Below, piece by piece: positions 54,998 through 63,121 of a stretch of 64,000 nt of DNA. Under the pieces are notes generated by a model, which saw only the letters and a list, made by a program, of their open reading frames with translations, was not told the origin of the DNA and made no database searches. The stretch is taken from assembly GCF_003697815.1 (NCBI RefSeq), contig NZ_RDQG01000085.1, positions 62,001 to 126,000 of the forward strand, in the 5' to 3' direction. The translations under genes and the position numbers were made by a program. This DNA comes from Halalkalicoccus subterraneus (GTDB lineage Archaea; Halobacteriota; Halobacteria; Halobacteriales; Halalkalicoccaceae). Every line of letters begins with the position of its first letter. The stretch's first letter is position 1.

Positions 54998-56215
54998 GTG
55001 GAGGAATCACTACGAGATCCGCGGAGCCGGGCACGGCAGGCGTACAGTCGCGTGACGAACGAGGTCGTCTCGGAGGACAAACGATCGATCCTATCGGAGC
55101 ATCGGGCCGACGATTTCGACAGTATCCTGCTCATCGTGTCGGCGTCACGGGGGGGAAGTAGCCTCCTGTTCGACACCCTTCGACACCACGAGGGGACGTG
55201 TAGCCCCGACGGCGAGCACGGCAAGTGGTACACGTTCAACGGGACCTGTTACCCGGCGTTCGACTCCGACCGAATCCCCGCCGACTTCGAGGCGTTCGAC
55301 CGGGAGCGGCTCCTGACGGACCTGCTTGCGGACGTCGGCGCGACCGAGGCGTCCGGCGACCGGCTCCACCGGGTCGACGACGCGCTCGTCCGACTTCCAC
55401 TGCAGTTCCCCGACCGGGAGCTACCATACGGCGAGATGCGCGAGCAGTTGCTCGACGGTGCCTCGCTCGACGAAGTGCTCGATTCGGTCGGGATCTCGAC
55501 GCTCAACTACGACGCGTTCGCCGACGGGGACGCCGACGACCCGGTCGAGGACGAGGCGATCGAGGAGCGGCCGTTCATCACCTCCCACGACCACAAGCGC
55601 GGGCTCGTCGAGGAGGACTTCGAGCGGACGCTCGTGTTGAAGACGAGCGTCGACGCCTACCGGCTCCCGTGGATCCGCGAGCAGCTGTTCCCCGAGACCG
55701 ACGTCGACGTCGTCCATCTGACGCGCAACCCCGCGGCATCGATCAACGGGTTGTACGACGGCTGGCGGCTCAACCGGGGTTTTCAGACCTACGACGTCGG
55801 CGAGTTGGATCTCGAGGACTACGGCGGCTCGCTGTGGAACTACGACCTCCCGCCGGGCTGGTTCAGGGACGGCCGGCTGATCGACGTCTGCCTGAAGCAG
55901 TGGACCCAGGCCCATCGGCACATCCTCGAGGGTCGCGAGGCGTTCGATGACGTTCTCCGGGTCCGCTTCGAGGACCTGCTTACCGAGACGGAGTCGACGA
56001 TCGCGGAGATCGTCGAGTTCACCGATCTCGGCGAGTCGTCGCTGCTCGCGGAGAACGCTGAGGACCTCAATCAGGTGATGACGACGAAGGAGCCCGAACG
56101 CGCCCGCTGGCGGAACCGCGAGGAACTCGTCCGGGGTGCGCTCGACCGGGCCGACGAGCCCTTCGAGGAGGTTGTCGAGAAGCTGGGATACACGGAGGAA
56201 TCCGAATGGATCTGA
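54998..56215 (+). CDS. Sulfotransferase (PAPS-dependent, P-loop type)
   Basis: A 405-residue soluble protein starting at GTG. LLIVSASRGGSSLLFDTLRH (residues about 44-63) is the 5'-phosphosulfate-binding loop. VVHLTRNPAASINGLYDGW (from about 237) is the 3'-phosphate-binding motif with the conserved Arg and Ser. A C-terminal segment, DVLRVRFEDLLTETESTIAE, is typical of the Sulfotransfer family. It transfers sulfate from PAPS to a hydroxyl or amine. Its 3' end overlaps the next gene by 10 bases, so the operon is translationally coupled. The acceptor is unknown. Confidence 0.85.
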   Translation: MEESLRDPRSRARQAYSRVTNEVVSEDKRSILSEHRADDFDSILLIVSASRGGSSLLFDTLRHHEGTCSPDGEHGKWYTFNGTCYPAFDSDRIPADFEAFDRERLLTDLLADVGATEASGDRLHRVDDALVRLPLQFPDRELPYGEMREQLLDGASLDEVLDSVGISTLNYDAFADGDADDPVEDEAIEERPFITSHDHKRGLVEEDFERTLVLKTSVDAYRLPWIREQLFPETDVDVVHLTRNPAASINGLYDGWRLNRGFQTYDVGELDLEDYGGSLWNYDLPPGWFRDGRLIDVCLKQWTQAHRHILEGREAFDDVLRVRFEDLLTETESTIAEIVEFTDLGESSLLAENAEDLNQVMTTKEPERARWRNREELVRGALDRADEPFEEVVEKLGYTEESEWI

Positions 56216-57066
56216 CCGAAACGGCGGCGTACCACGGCTCGTCGTACTCCCACCGGGAGAGCCCGGCGGGCGGCGACTACCGGGGGACCCTCGGGACGGC
56301 GTTCCTCTGTATCCTCTCGGGGGAACCCGACGAAGAGCCGGACGAGTACCAATTCCTCGAGACGCCGGACGTCGAGGCGTTCAACGAGGAGGTCCGGGCG
56401 TATGCGGACCTGCTCGAGGACCACGGAACCGAAACGGTCGTCGCCGAATCGCGGTACCCCAACGCGACCTACACGGCGGACGCGTACCTCGGGTTCGACG
56501 GCGAGTTGTACCTCTCGCGGATGGCCTCCGACATGCGGAGACGCGAGGAGCCCGAGCGGTTCGCGTTCGTCCACGAGCGTGGGTACGACCCGATCGTTCC
56601 CTTCCAATTCGGCGAGTACTTCGAAATCAGCAACGCGATCCCGTCGAACGACGGGCTGGTCCTCGGAGTCGGGCAGCGCGGAACGGAGGCGGCGGCGCGA
56701 CGGCTCGCCTCGCTCGTCGACTGCGAGACGACGATCGTCAGGATCAGCGATGATATGCAGCACCTGATGGGCGCGCTCCGCCCGCTGCCGGACGGACGAG
56801 CGGCGGTCCGCCCCGAGAAGATCGAGGACCACGAGAAACTGGAACGGTGCTACGACGACCTCCTCGAGTTCGACGAGACCGAGGAGGTTACCCACGAACA
56901 GGCGATGAACGTCACGATCGCGGCAGACGAGACCATACTCATGCCTAACGACACACCCAACGCGGAGACGAAGCTAGCCGAACAGTACGACGTCGAAACG
57001 ACCAGCGTCGAGGAGATCCGAAGCGGGGCCGGTGGACTGGCCTGCCTCACGGGGAGGGTCGACTAA
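56206..57066 (+). CDS. DDAH/arginine-deiminase-superfamily amidinohydrolase
   Basis: A 286-residue protein of the amidinotransferase fold. NATYTADAYL (86-95) holds the guanidine-binding Asp92, GEYFEISNAI (136-145) is the acidic/Asn block, MQHLMGALRPL carries the catalytic His186, and GGLACLTGRVD the nucleophile Cys280 near the C-terminus, as in DDAH. The triad looks complete. The reaction should be hydrolysis (or transfer) of a guanidine, for example arginine or methylarginine to citrulline, and the exact substrate is unknown. It overlaps the sulfotransferase gene by 10 bases and the APS-kinase gene by 1 base (TAATG). Confidence 0.75.
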   Translation: MDLTETAAYHGSSYSHRESPAGGDYRGTLGTAFLCILSGEPDEEPDEYQFLETPDVEAFNEEVRAYADLLEDHGTETVVAESRYPNATYTADAYLGFDGELYLSRMASDMRRREEPERFAFVHERGYDPIVPFQFGEYFEISNAIPSNDGLVLGVGQRGTEAAARRLASLVDCETTIVRISDDMQHLMGALRPLPDGRAAVRPEKIEDHEKLERCYDDLLEFDETEEVTHEQAMNVTIAADETILMPNDTPNAETKLAEQYDVETTSVEEIRSGAGGLACLTGRVD

Positions 57067-57926
57067 TGGCTGGAGAAACCACCTGGCTGTTCGGCCTGCC
57101 GTGCTCGGGCAAGACCACCCTCGCCGAGGGGCTGGTCGGCCCGAACACGGTCCATCTCGACGGCGACTACCTCCGCGAGACGCTCAACTCGGATCTGGGC
57201 TTCTCGAAGGACGACCGGACTGAGAACCTCAGACGCGCCGCCGGGGTCGCCCAGGCGCTCAACGAGCAGGGCTTCGACGTCGTCGCCTCGTTCATCACGC
57301 CCTATCGCTCCCAGCGCGAACTGGTGGCCGAGAAGGTCGAGAATGTCTCGTTCATCCACGTCAACACGCCCATCGAGGTCTGTGAGGAGCGGGACGTCAA
57401 GGGAATGTACGAGCAGGCCCGCGAGGGAGAGATCGAGGGCTTTACCGGTGTCGACGATCCCTTCGAGGAGCCCGAGGACGGCGAGGAGGTCGCCCTAGAG
57501 GTGCGCACGACGGCCCAGTCGTCCGAGGCGACGATCAAGGAGATCAACGACGAACTCGGCGTCAAGTTCGACCCGAGCCACATCTTCATCGGGCGCTGGC
57601 AGCCGCTGCACGACGGCCACCGAACGATCATCGACTCGGCCGCGGACAACGGCAAGGACGTCGTGATTGCGATCCGGGACACCGAGCTCAGCGAAAAGAA
57701 CCCGCTGACCGCCCAGGAGCGCCAGGAGCTCATCGAGGAGGTCTACGAGGACCACCCGAACGTCGAGACAATGATCATCCCGGACGTCGATACCGTCGCC
57801 ATCGGGCGGGACGTCGGCTACTCGGTGGTCTCGGTGCCCGAGGAGGTCGCCGAGATCAGCGGTACCGACACCCGAGCGGAGTACGAGAAGAGCGAGCTCC
57901 TCGAAGGCAAGCACTTCGCGGACTGA
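57066..57926 (+). CDS. APS kinase (CysC) fused to a HIGH-motif nucleotidyltransferase
   Basis: A 286-residue fusion. The N-terminal part (1-160) is an APS kinase: Walker A GLPCSGKTT (10-18), DGDYLRETLNSDLGFSKDD R-ENLRR (32-57), SPYR-like PYRSQRE and FTGVDDPFEEP. The C-terminal part (from about 170) has IFIGRWQPLHDGHRTIIDSA, the GxxxPxHxGH motif of NadM/cytidylyltransferase-type enzymes, and an SEKNPLTAQERQELIEEVYE helix. It is not an ATP sulfurylase, which has a different HxxH region. The kinase makes PAPS for the sulfotransferase, while the second domain may activate another nucleotide-linked group. It is six bases from argG. Confidence 0.88.
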   Translation: MAGETTWLFGLPCSGKTTLAEGLVGPNTVHLDGDYLRETLNSDLGFSKDDRTENLRRAAGVAQALNEQGFDVVASFITPYRSQRELVAEKVENVSFIHVNTPIEVCEERDVKGMYEQAREGEIEGFTGVDDPFEEPEDGEEVALEVRTTAQSSEATIKEINDELGVKFDPSHIFIGRWQPLHDGHRTIIDSAADNGKDVVIAIRDTELSEKNPLTAQERQELIEEVYEDHPNVETMIIPDVDTVAIGRDVGYSVVSVPEEVAEISGTDTRAEYEKSELLEGKHFAD

Positions 57927-57932
57927 GTTCCC

Positions 57933-59201
57933 ATGGCATCGAACACCGCGGACCGCGACCGTGTCGCGCTCGCGTTCTCGGGCGGGCTGGATACGACCGT
58001 CTGTGTCCCGCTACTCGAGGAGGAGTACGGCTACGACGAGGTGATCGGCCTCACCGTCGACGTCGGCCAGCCCGAAGCGGAGTTCGCCGAGGCCGAGGAG
58101 ACCGCCGCAGCGCTCGACCTCGATCACCACGTCGTCGACGCCACGTCGGAGTTCGCCGAGACCTGCTTCGACGCCGTGCGCGCGAACGCGACCTACCAAG
58201 GGTATCCACTAGGGACGGCGCTTGCCCGTCCGGTCATCGCCCGGGCCATCCTCGAGACCGCCGAGGAACACGACTGTTCGGCGCTCGCTCACGGTTCGAC
58301 GGGCAAGGGTAACGACCAACTCCGCTTTGAGGCGGTCTGGCGCGGCTCGGACATGGAGGTCGTTGCGCCCGTGCGCGAACTCGGATTGACCCGCGAGTGG
58401 GAAACCGAGTATGCCGCCGAGCGTGGTCTCCCGGTCGAGGGCGGCGACGAGGGGACGTACAGCATCGACACGAACCTCTGGAGCCGCTCGATCGAAGGGG
58501 GGCAGTTGGAGGAGCCGAGTTACGTCCCCGGCGAGGAGATCTACGAGTGGACGCAAGCCCCCGACGGGGCGGCCGAACTCGTGGAGATCGAGTTCGAGGA
58601 GGGGTACCCCATCGCAGTAGATGGAACGGCGATGGACGACGTCGAACTGATCGAGCAACTGAACGAACTCGCAGGTGCCCACGGCGTCGGCCGGACCGAC
58701 CTGATGGAGGACCGGATGCTGGGGCTCAAAGTCCGCGAGAACTACGAGCATCCCGCGGCGACGGTGCTGTTGAACGCCCACGAAGCTCTGGAGGACCTCG
58801 TGCTCACGAAGGACGAGCGCTCGTTCAAGCAGCAGATCGATCAACAGTGGGCCGAGAACGCCTATCAGGGCCTCGTTGACGCCCCGCTCGTGGACGCGCT
58901 CGAAGCGTTCGTCGACACGACGAACGAACACGCGACCGGGACGGTTACGATGCGGCTCGAAGGCGGTCGGGCCCGACCGGTCGGACGCGAGAGCGAGTAT
59001 GCGGTCTATTCCGCCGAAGCGGCCTCGTTCAACACGGAGACGGTCGGCGACATCACGCAGGCCGACGCGACCGGCGTCGCCAAGTACCACGGCTTTCAGG
59101 ACCGCTTGGCGAACGCGATCCGCGAGCGGGCCTTGGAGCGTCCGAGCGCGGGCGTCGCGGTCGATGGCGGCGACAACGAATCGACCACAGGAAACGACTG
59201 A
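57933..59201 (+). CDS. argG: Argininosuccinate synthase (ArgG-type) in a sulfotransferase operon
   Basis: A 422-residue ligase. ALAFSGGLDTTVCVPLLEEE holds the ATP PP-loop SGGLDT (16-21), GSTGKGNDQLRFEAVWRG the citrulline/aspartate-binding region, and SIDTNLWSRSIEGGQLEEP the family signature. All landmarks are intact. It condenses citrulline (or another ureido compound) with aspartate. In haloarchaea argG normally sits with argH, but no argH is in this window and it lies behind three specialised genes. A paralogue serving the operon's product is likely, though it could also be the only housekeeping copy. Confidence 0.92.
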   Translation: MASNTADRDRVALAFSGGLDTTVCVPLLEEEYGYDEVIGLTVDVGQPEAEFAEAEETAAALDLDHHVVDATSEFAETCFDAVRANATYQGYPLGTALARPVIARAILETAEEHDCSALAHGSTGKGNDQLRFEAVWRGSDMEVVAPVRELGLTREWETEYAAERGLPVEGGDEGTYSIDTNLWSRSIEGGQLEEPSYVPGEEIYEWTQAPDGAAELVEIEFEEGYPIAVDGTAMDDVELIEQLNELAGAHGVGRTDLMEDRMLGLKVRENYEHPAATVLLNAHEALEDLVLTKDERSFKQQIDQQWAENAYQGLVDAPLVDALEAFVDTTNEHATGTVTMRLEGGRARPVGRESEYAVYSAEAASFNTETVGDITQADATGVAKYHGFQDRLANAIRERALERPSAGVAVDGGDNESTTGND

Positions 59202-59260
59202 CGATCGGCAGTAAATTTCGGAGTGTCGGAATTCGATCCACTCGTCCCACTGTCCAAACC

Positions 59261-59428
59261 ATGAACGCCTACGACGGATTGCTCGCAGCCATGCCGGCCT
59301 CAGTCGCTGGTGGTGCGATAGTCGGCTGGTTGGGAGTCGTTTCGATCACTGTCGGTCTTTCCGCCGGTAGCGTGTTCGCGGGCGTTCTCGTGCTCGTTTC
59401 ACTGTGGGTCGTTCCTCCGACTGCATAA
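59261..59428 (+). CDS. Small two-helix membrane protein, 55 aa
   Basis: ATG at 59,261 opens MNAYDGLLAAMPASVAGGAI, then VGWLGVVSITVGLSAGSVFA and a second helix AGVLVLVSLWVVPPTA. It lies 59 bases after argG in the same direction and may be co-transcribed. It is too short for standard gene calling. No function is known. Confidence 0.55.
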   Translation: MNAYDGLLAAMPASVAGGAIVGWLGVVSITVGLSAGSVFAGVLVLVSLWVVPPTA

Positions 59429-59577
59429 TCGCTATCAATACGATACTGATCCGTCAAGTGTGAACTACTCCCGTTAGGAGGGAGATCAAATCGGTTGGTC
59501 TGAACTCACGGACGAACTACTGTCTGAACGATAGTATGAGGGTCATGGAAGCGGCGCTATCGAAACTCGGTTTGCGA

Positions 59578-59651
59578 AGCCGGGGAAGAGATTTGAACTC
59601 TTGGCTGACTCCTTACAAAGGAGTTGCTCTGCCAGGCTGAGCTACTCCGGC
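59578..59651 (-). tRNA. tRNA-Thr (anticodon TGT)
   Basis: A full cloverleaf on the minus strand: acceptor GCCGGAG/CCCCGGC with one A-C mismatch (pair 6-67), D arm GCTC...GAGC, anticodon stem ACTCC/GGAGT with loop TTTGTAA (anticodon TGT), T arm AAGAG-TTCAAAT-CTCTT and discriminator T. CCA is not encoded and no intron is present. It reads ACA codons. A TATA-like atatttac lies about 35 bases upstream of its 5' end. Confidence 0.93.
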
Positions 59652-59993
59652 GCTATGGAACCGTTCCAGTTGAAAGCGTAAATATTCTATGATCGACTGA
59701 AACCCTCGAAATGGGACACAAACGGCGTGCTGATTACGAAGAGTAGATTCACACTATCTCGACGTAGTCGTTTCATGGGGGGAGCAGTACAGTTCTCCAC
59801 GAACCGATCGAAGGACCAGACGTGGTTCTGAATCCTATATAATACTTATTATAATACTCGATTCATTATAGTAGGAGGACAAATTCATCAGTCTAAATTT
59901 CTTTTCGCAAGGTATACATAACTAGTATCAAAAATTGAACTATATGGGGAGGAAGAAGTTACTGCGCCGTAGAGTTCTGCAAAACATCGTTTC
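59652..59993. other. Gap between tRNA-Thr and deacetylase gene
   Basis: It contains the tRNA promoter (taaatattc at 59,684-59,692) and AT-rich sequence upstream of the deacetylase (tatataatac near 59,840). No gene is seen. Confidence 0.5.
59684..59692 (-). promoter_or_regulatory. TATA-box-like element of tRNA-Thr
   Basis: GAATATTTA lies about 35 bases upstream of the tRNA 5' end on the minus strand, within the expected range for an archaeal promoter. Confidence 0.4.
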
Positions 59994-61037
59994 GTGGGGG
60001 CATTATCGTGGTTCATTACCAGGATCAAGAGATCACTCGGATTAGAGGGAAGCGGAGGAAACGAGAAGGCGAACAAAAGTGAGTCGCCACAGGCGGACCA
60101 CCACCCGGCTGAAAAGTCGGACGAGAAAACGGAAGAGCAAGAGCACGAGAAAGAAGACCCGAAATCAACCAAACCAGAAAACGGAGCGATCGTTTTCATC
60201 TACGATGACGGGCCGATAACCGACTATACCGAGGCATTTCCGGCTCATAAGGAGTTCGATGCGCCTGCGACTACTGGTATCGTGACCGAGTGGGTTGGAC
60301 GCAGTGATTTCATGGATACCGAGGAATTAGACGAGTTGGTTGATGCAGGCTGGGAGATCGCTAGTCATACGGAGAAGCATCGACCGCTTGCAGCGTTTCC
60401 ACTTCTGAAGGACGCTCATCCCAAGGACACAGAGATTTCAGCGGAAGGCTATCGCCAGGGTCATCACGAGGGGAGCACTGTTGAGATCAGTGATGGAGAC
60501 ACGAAGGTCATTCGTGAGGTTGCCGGGCTTGGTGGTGCGCCCGGTGAGCGCCGTATTGCACTGACGGAACCAGTCGGCGAGTCGTTCGACGCAGAGGACA
60601 CGGAGATCCGCCATCCGGCCGAGGTAATGCATGAAGCGCTGGGTGACTCAAAGGAGGAACTCGAAGAGATGGGCTATGACGTATCAACGCTATTGGCACC
60701 GTATGATGCGTATTCAGGGTATTCGGACCTGTTCGTCCCTGAATATTACGACGGAGTGGCGAACGCCCGACACGGGTCATATATGAACGATCCTGATGAG
60801 TACGATCCATATGAGACCAAGCGAGATTATTTCATCGAATTCACGACGGAGGCAGCAGTCAAGCAGGACCTAGATAAAATCGCTGACGACGCACTTCTCG
60901 GTGTGGTCGGGGCACACTCCATCAAGGAGAGAGTAAACGAGGAATCGATTACGGAGATGCTTGAATGGATCGAAGAGCGCGAGATCGAAGTCATGACGCT
61001 TCGGGAAGCAATATCCGTTTATAATTCTGATAAATAA
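59994..61037 (+). CDS. Polysaccharide deacetylase (NodB-like), membrane-anchored or exported
   Basis: A 347-residue protein starting at GTG. A highly charged linker (residues about 20-60, Lys/Glu/His-rich) precedes the NodB domain. GAIVFIYDDGPITDYTEAFP has the catalytic DDG, and WEIASHTEKHRPL the zinc-binding H-x4-H. TLLAPYDAYSGY corresponds to the RxPY region with Ala for Arg. An insert (residues about 150-210, EGSTVEISDGDTKVIREVAG) interrupts the domain. It probably removes acetyl groups from a cell-surface or exopolysaccharide. There is no clear signal peptide beyond the short N-terminal hydrophobic segment. Confidence 0.82.
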   Translation: MGALSWFITRIKRSLGLEGSGGNEKANKSESPQADHHPAEKSDEKTEEQEHEKEDPKSTKPENGAIVFIYDDGPITDYTEAFPAHKEFDAPATTGIVTEWVGRSDFMDTEELDELVDAGWEIASHTEKHRPLAAFPLLKDAHPKDTEISAEGYRQGHHEGSTVEISDGDTKVIREVAGLGGAPGERRIALTEPVGESFDAEDTEIRHPAEVMHEALGDSKEELEEMGYDVSTLLAPYDAYSGYSDLFVPEYYDGVANARHGSYMNDPDEYDPYETKRDYFIEFTTEAAVKQDLDKIADDALLGVVGAHSIKERVNEESITEMLEWIEEREIEVMTLREAISVYNSDK

Positions 61038-61454
61038 ATCAGTCAGTATTGAGTCCTTCTCTTACTAGACTGTTCCTTCACGAAATACCGGCGAAGAGAA
61101 TCGAGATAATCTATCTCTGATATTACTTATTTTCATATAGATAGTCCTGATTTCCGGTATTATCGACTTCACGTATGGCTCCTGGGCAAGACTGAGTAGC
61201 TACCGTGTATAACCGATGGAGGTGGTATCGTCACGTCTAATGGCGATTACTAATATATCAACGCTCCTCTCCCCAGTTGCTCCGTCCTTTTGGGTCATCA
61301 GAGGAACTGTTTATCACGTGTTCAGTATAGAATTCAGTGGTGTGACTCGGTAGCGAGCGATAAAACAGGGAACGATTCTCGGGTGTATCGATTGCCATAT
61401 CTATCTGAGTATCAGCAACCGCTATAAAAGAACATTACCGACCGTCATCGTTAT
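61038..61454. other. AT-rich gap
   Basis: No gene is visible. It separates the deacetylase from the convergent membrane-protein gene. Confidence 0.45.
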
Positions 61455-61814
61455 TTACGATGTGCCGAAGGAAGACTGCTGTTGGGTATCTCGGTCGCTT
61501 TCAGCTACGGTATTGGAGTTAGATCTCGTTTCGCCAACGATAGCGTAGTAACTGATACCAACAGTAAGCGAGAAACCATAACAGACGACGATAAAAGGGA
61601 TCCAATAGAGCCGGAAGCCGAAGTTCCGAACCCAGGGAAGGACATTACCAACGACAGTCATGATAACGAATAGGACGTATCCCGGAACGGCAAGCGGGGA
61701 AAACAATCGTGAGTCGATAGCACTGATGGCAAACGGGAACACGAGCAGTGCGAAACATACCCGGACGACAGGGGTAATGGCGAGTTCTCTGAGAGGGATA
61801 GGTGTTCTAGTCAT
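61455..61814 (-). CDS. Small membrane protein coupled to an AstE/AspA-family gene
   Basis: A protein of about 119 residues from ATG 61,814 with four helices: VVRVCFALLVFPFAISAI, VPGYVLFVIMTVVGNVLPWV, LYWIPFIVVCYGFSLTVGIS and a short one. Its ATG overlaps the stop of the upstream gene (ATGA), so the pair is translationally coupled. A Ser/Asp/Gln-rich tail follows. No family is recognised. Confidence 0.55.
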   Translation of the reverse strand: MTRTPIPLRELAITPVVRVCFALLVFPFAISAIDSRLFSPLAVPGYVLFVIMTVVGNVLPWVRNFGFRLYWIPFIVVCYGFSLTVGISYYAIVGETRSNSNTVAESDRDTQQQSSFGTS

Positions 61815-62635
61815 GCCGTTCGTTGGATACCGTGTTCTGCGAGTAATAGGTTGGTTATCGTCGCTGTCCATCGGATCTGTGTATCGATATCAAGCAAGAA
61901 GTCTGTCGACTCAACGAGATAGCTAGCGACGTCCAGATCATGCTGAGCCTTCTGAATGAGAAGTCCAGTCCCCCGATCGATATCGTCCATAGCCACCGGC
62001 GTAAAACGGTGGAATCGCATTAGTCGGGGCACATAATGATCGTTCATGGATCGACAGACGTCCGTCGCGGTATCGGTCGCTCGGTTCGCTTCCGTATGTA
62101 GGATGACTTGGCCAACCCATCGGTGATGCGTGTTGAACAGTCCTCGTGAGCGATGGAGATCAATCACGACATCCGGATCAGCGTCCGTGATGACGCGCCA
62201 GATCGCGCGAGCGAGGGCACTTTCGGGCGGTTGCTCGCTGGGAAACGATCGATTGAGGTCGCCATCTGGTCCTCGGCGATCGTTTCGCTCGATAGCGAGG
62301 ATAGTGGCAAAAGGGATTACGACTAATCGACCAGCGTCTATGTCCCAACTCGTGATATTGGCTGCGACCCGATAGCCGTTGATCTCGTTGCCATGCATTC
62401 CGCCAAGAATCACTGCCGTTGGTCCCTCCGCCGACCCGGTGACTTCGTAGACCGCCGTTTCGTGAGCAGTATTTTCCATGATGGTTTCGACGATTCGATC
62501 CCGATCGAGCGCGTTCTTGGCCCGGTCAAGCGAACGACCTGGAGAGTGTTGGAATGATCGAATCGCCGCCATACCGGCGATCAGGCCACTAGTCAAGGTA
62601 GTGGCCCCTGAAGGAACGGAAGGTCGTCGTCTCAC
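61811..62635 (-). CDS. Succinylglutamate desuccinylase/aspartoacylase (AstE/AspA) family zinc hydrolase
   Basis: A 274-residue protein starting at GTG. VILGGMHGNEINGYRVAANI carries the H-x-x-E zinc motif (near residue 80), and DVVIDLHRSRGLFNTHHRWV the second zinc His. DLNRSFPSEQPP is the conserved substrate-loop region. It should cleave an N-acyl or amide bond. Internal ATGs at 62,572 and 62,479 are possible starts. It is translationally coupled to the membrane-protein gene downstream. Confidence 0.8.
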   Translation of the reverse strand: MRRRPSVPSGATTLTSGLIAGMAAIRSFQHSPGRSLDRAKNALDRDRIVETIMENTAHETAVYEVTGSAEGPTAVILGGMHGNEINGYRVAANITSWDIDAGRLVVIPFATILAIERNDRRGPDGDLNRSFPSEQPPESALARAIWRVITDADPDVVIDLHRSRGLFNTHHRWVGQVILHTEANRATDTATDVCRSMNDHYVPRLMRFHRFTPVAMDDIDRGTGLLIQKAQHDLDVASYLVESTDFLLDIDTQIRWTATITNLLLAEHGIQRTA

Positions 62636-63121
62636 TACTGGATGTACAGGGCGAGATATAATAAGAACGAGGAAGTTCGATACGGCCCACAGAAGACCGG
62701 AAACCAGTGTAGTACTTCATTGGATCCCAGTACGTCGATTACAAACGCCAGTTCTACCCTCGGTTTCTCGAACTAATTCCAGTACCACTGACTCACAACT
62801 ACTGAGGTTTTCTACGTGAAGACGGAGCTACCAAGGTGTACACCCGCTAGAACTCACAACGAATGATTCTATACAGGAAGTTATTGATCGCTCGTTCACC
62901 CGACGATACGCAATGTGAGGACCATCGAAGCGACGAGTAGGATACTATCACGCCTTATTCGGAGATACCGTCCGCTACGGGGATCTCGACGAACTCGAAT
63001 CATCAAAAATAGTATGGTCTGGAAATCATGCAATAATCGACGTTACAGGTAGGACTCGTTGTAGACGGTCAAGCCGTAGAGCGGTACTCACAGGTAGAGA
63101 TACTCTTACTCGTCATACGAG
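62636..63121. other. Gap without recognised gene
   Basis: Nothing coding or structured stands out between the AstE-family gene and the permease. Confidence 0.45.

Noticed and set aside
55225-55950. Long plus-strand Arg-rich frame within the sulfotransferase gene
   Set aside because: Alternate frame of a GC-rich gene; Arg/Pro-rich composition without domains.
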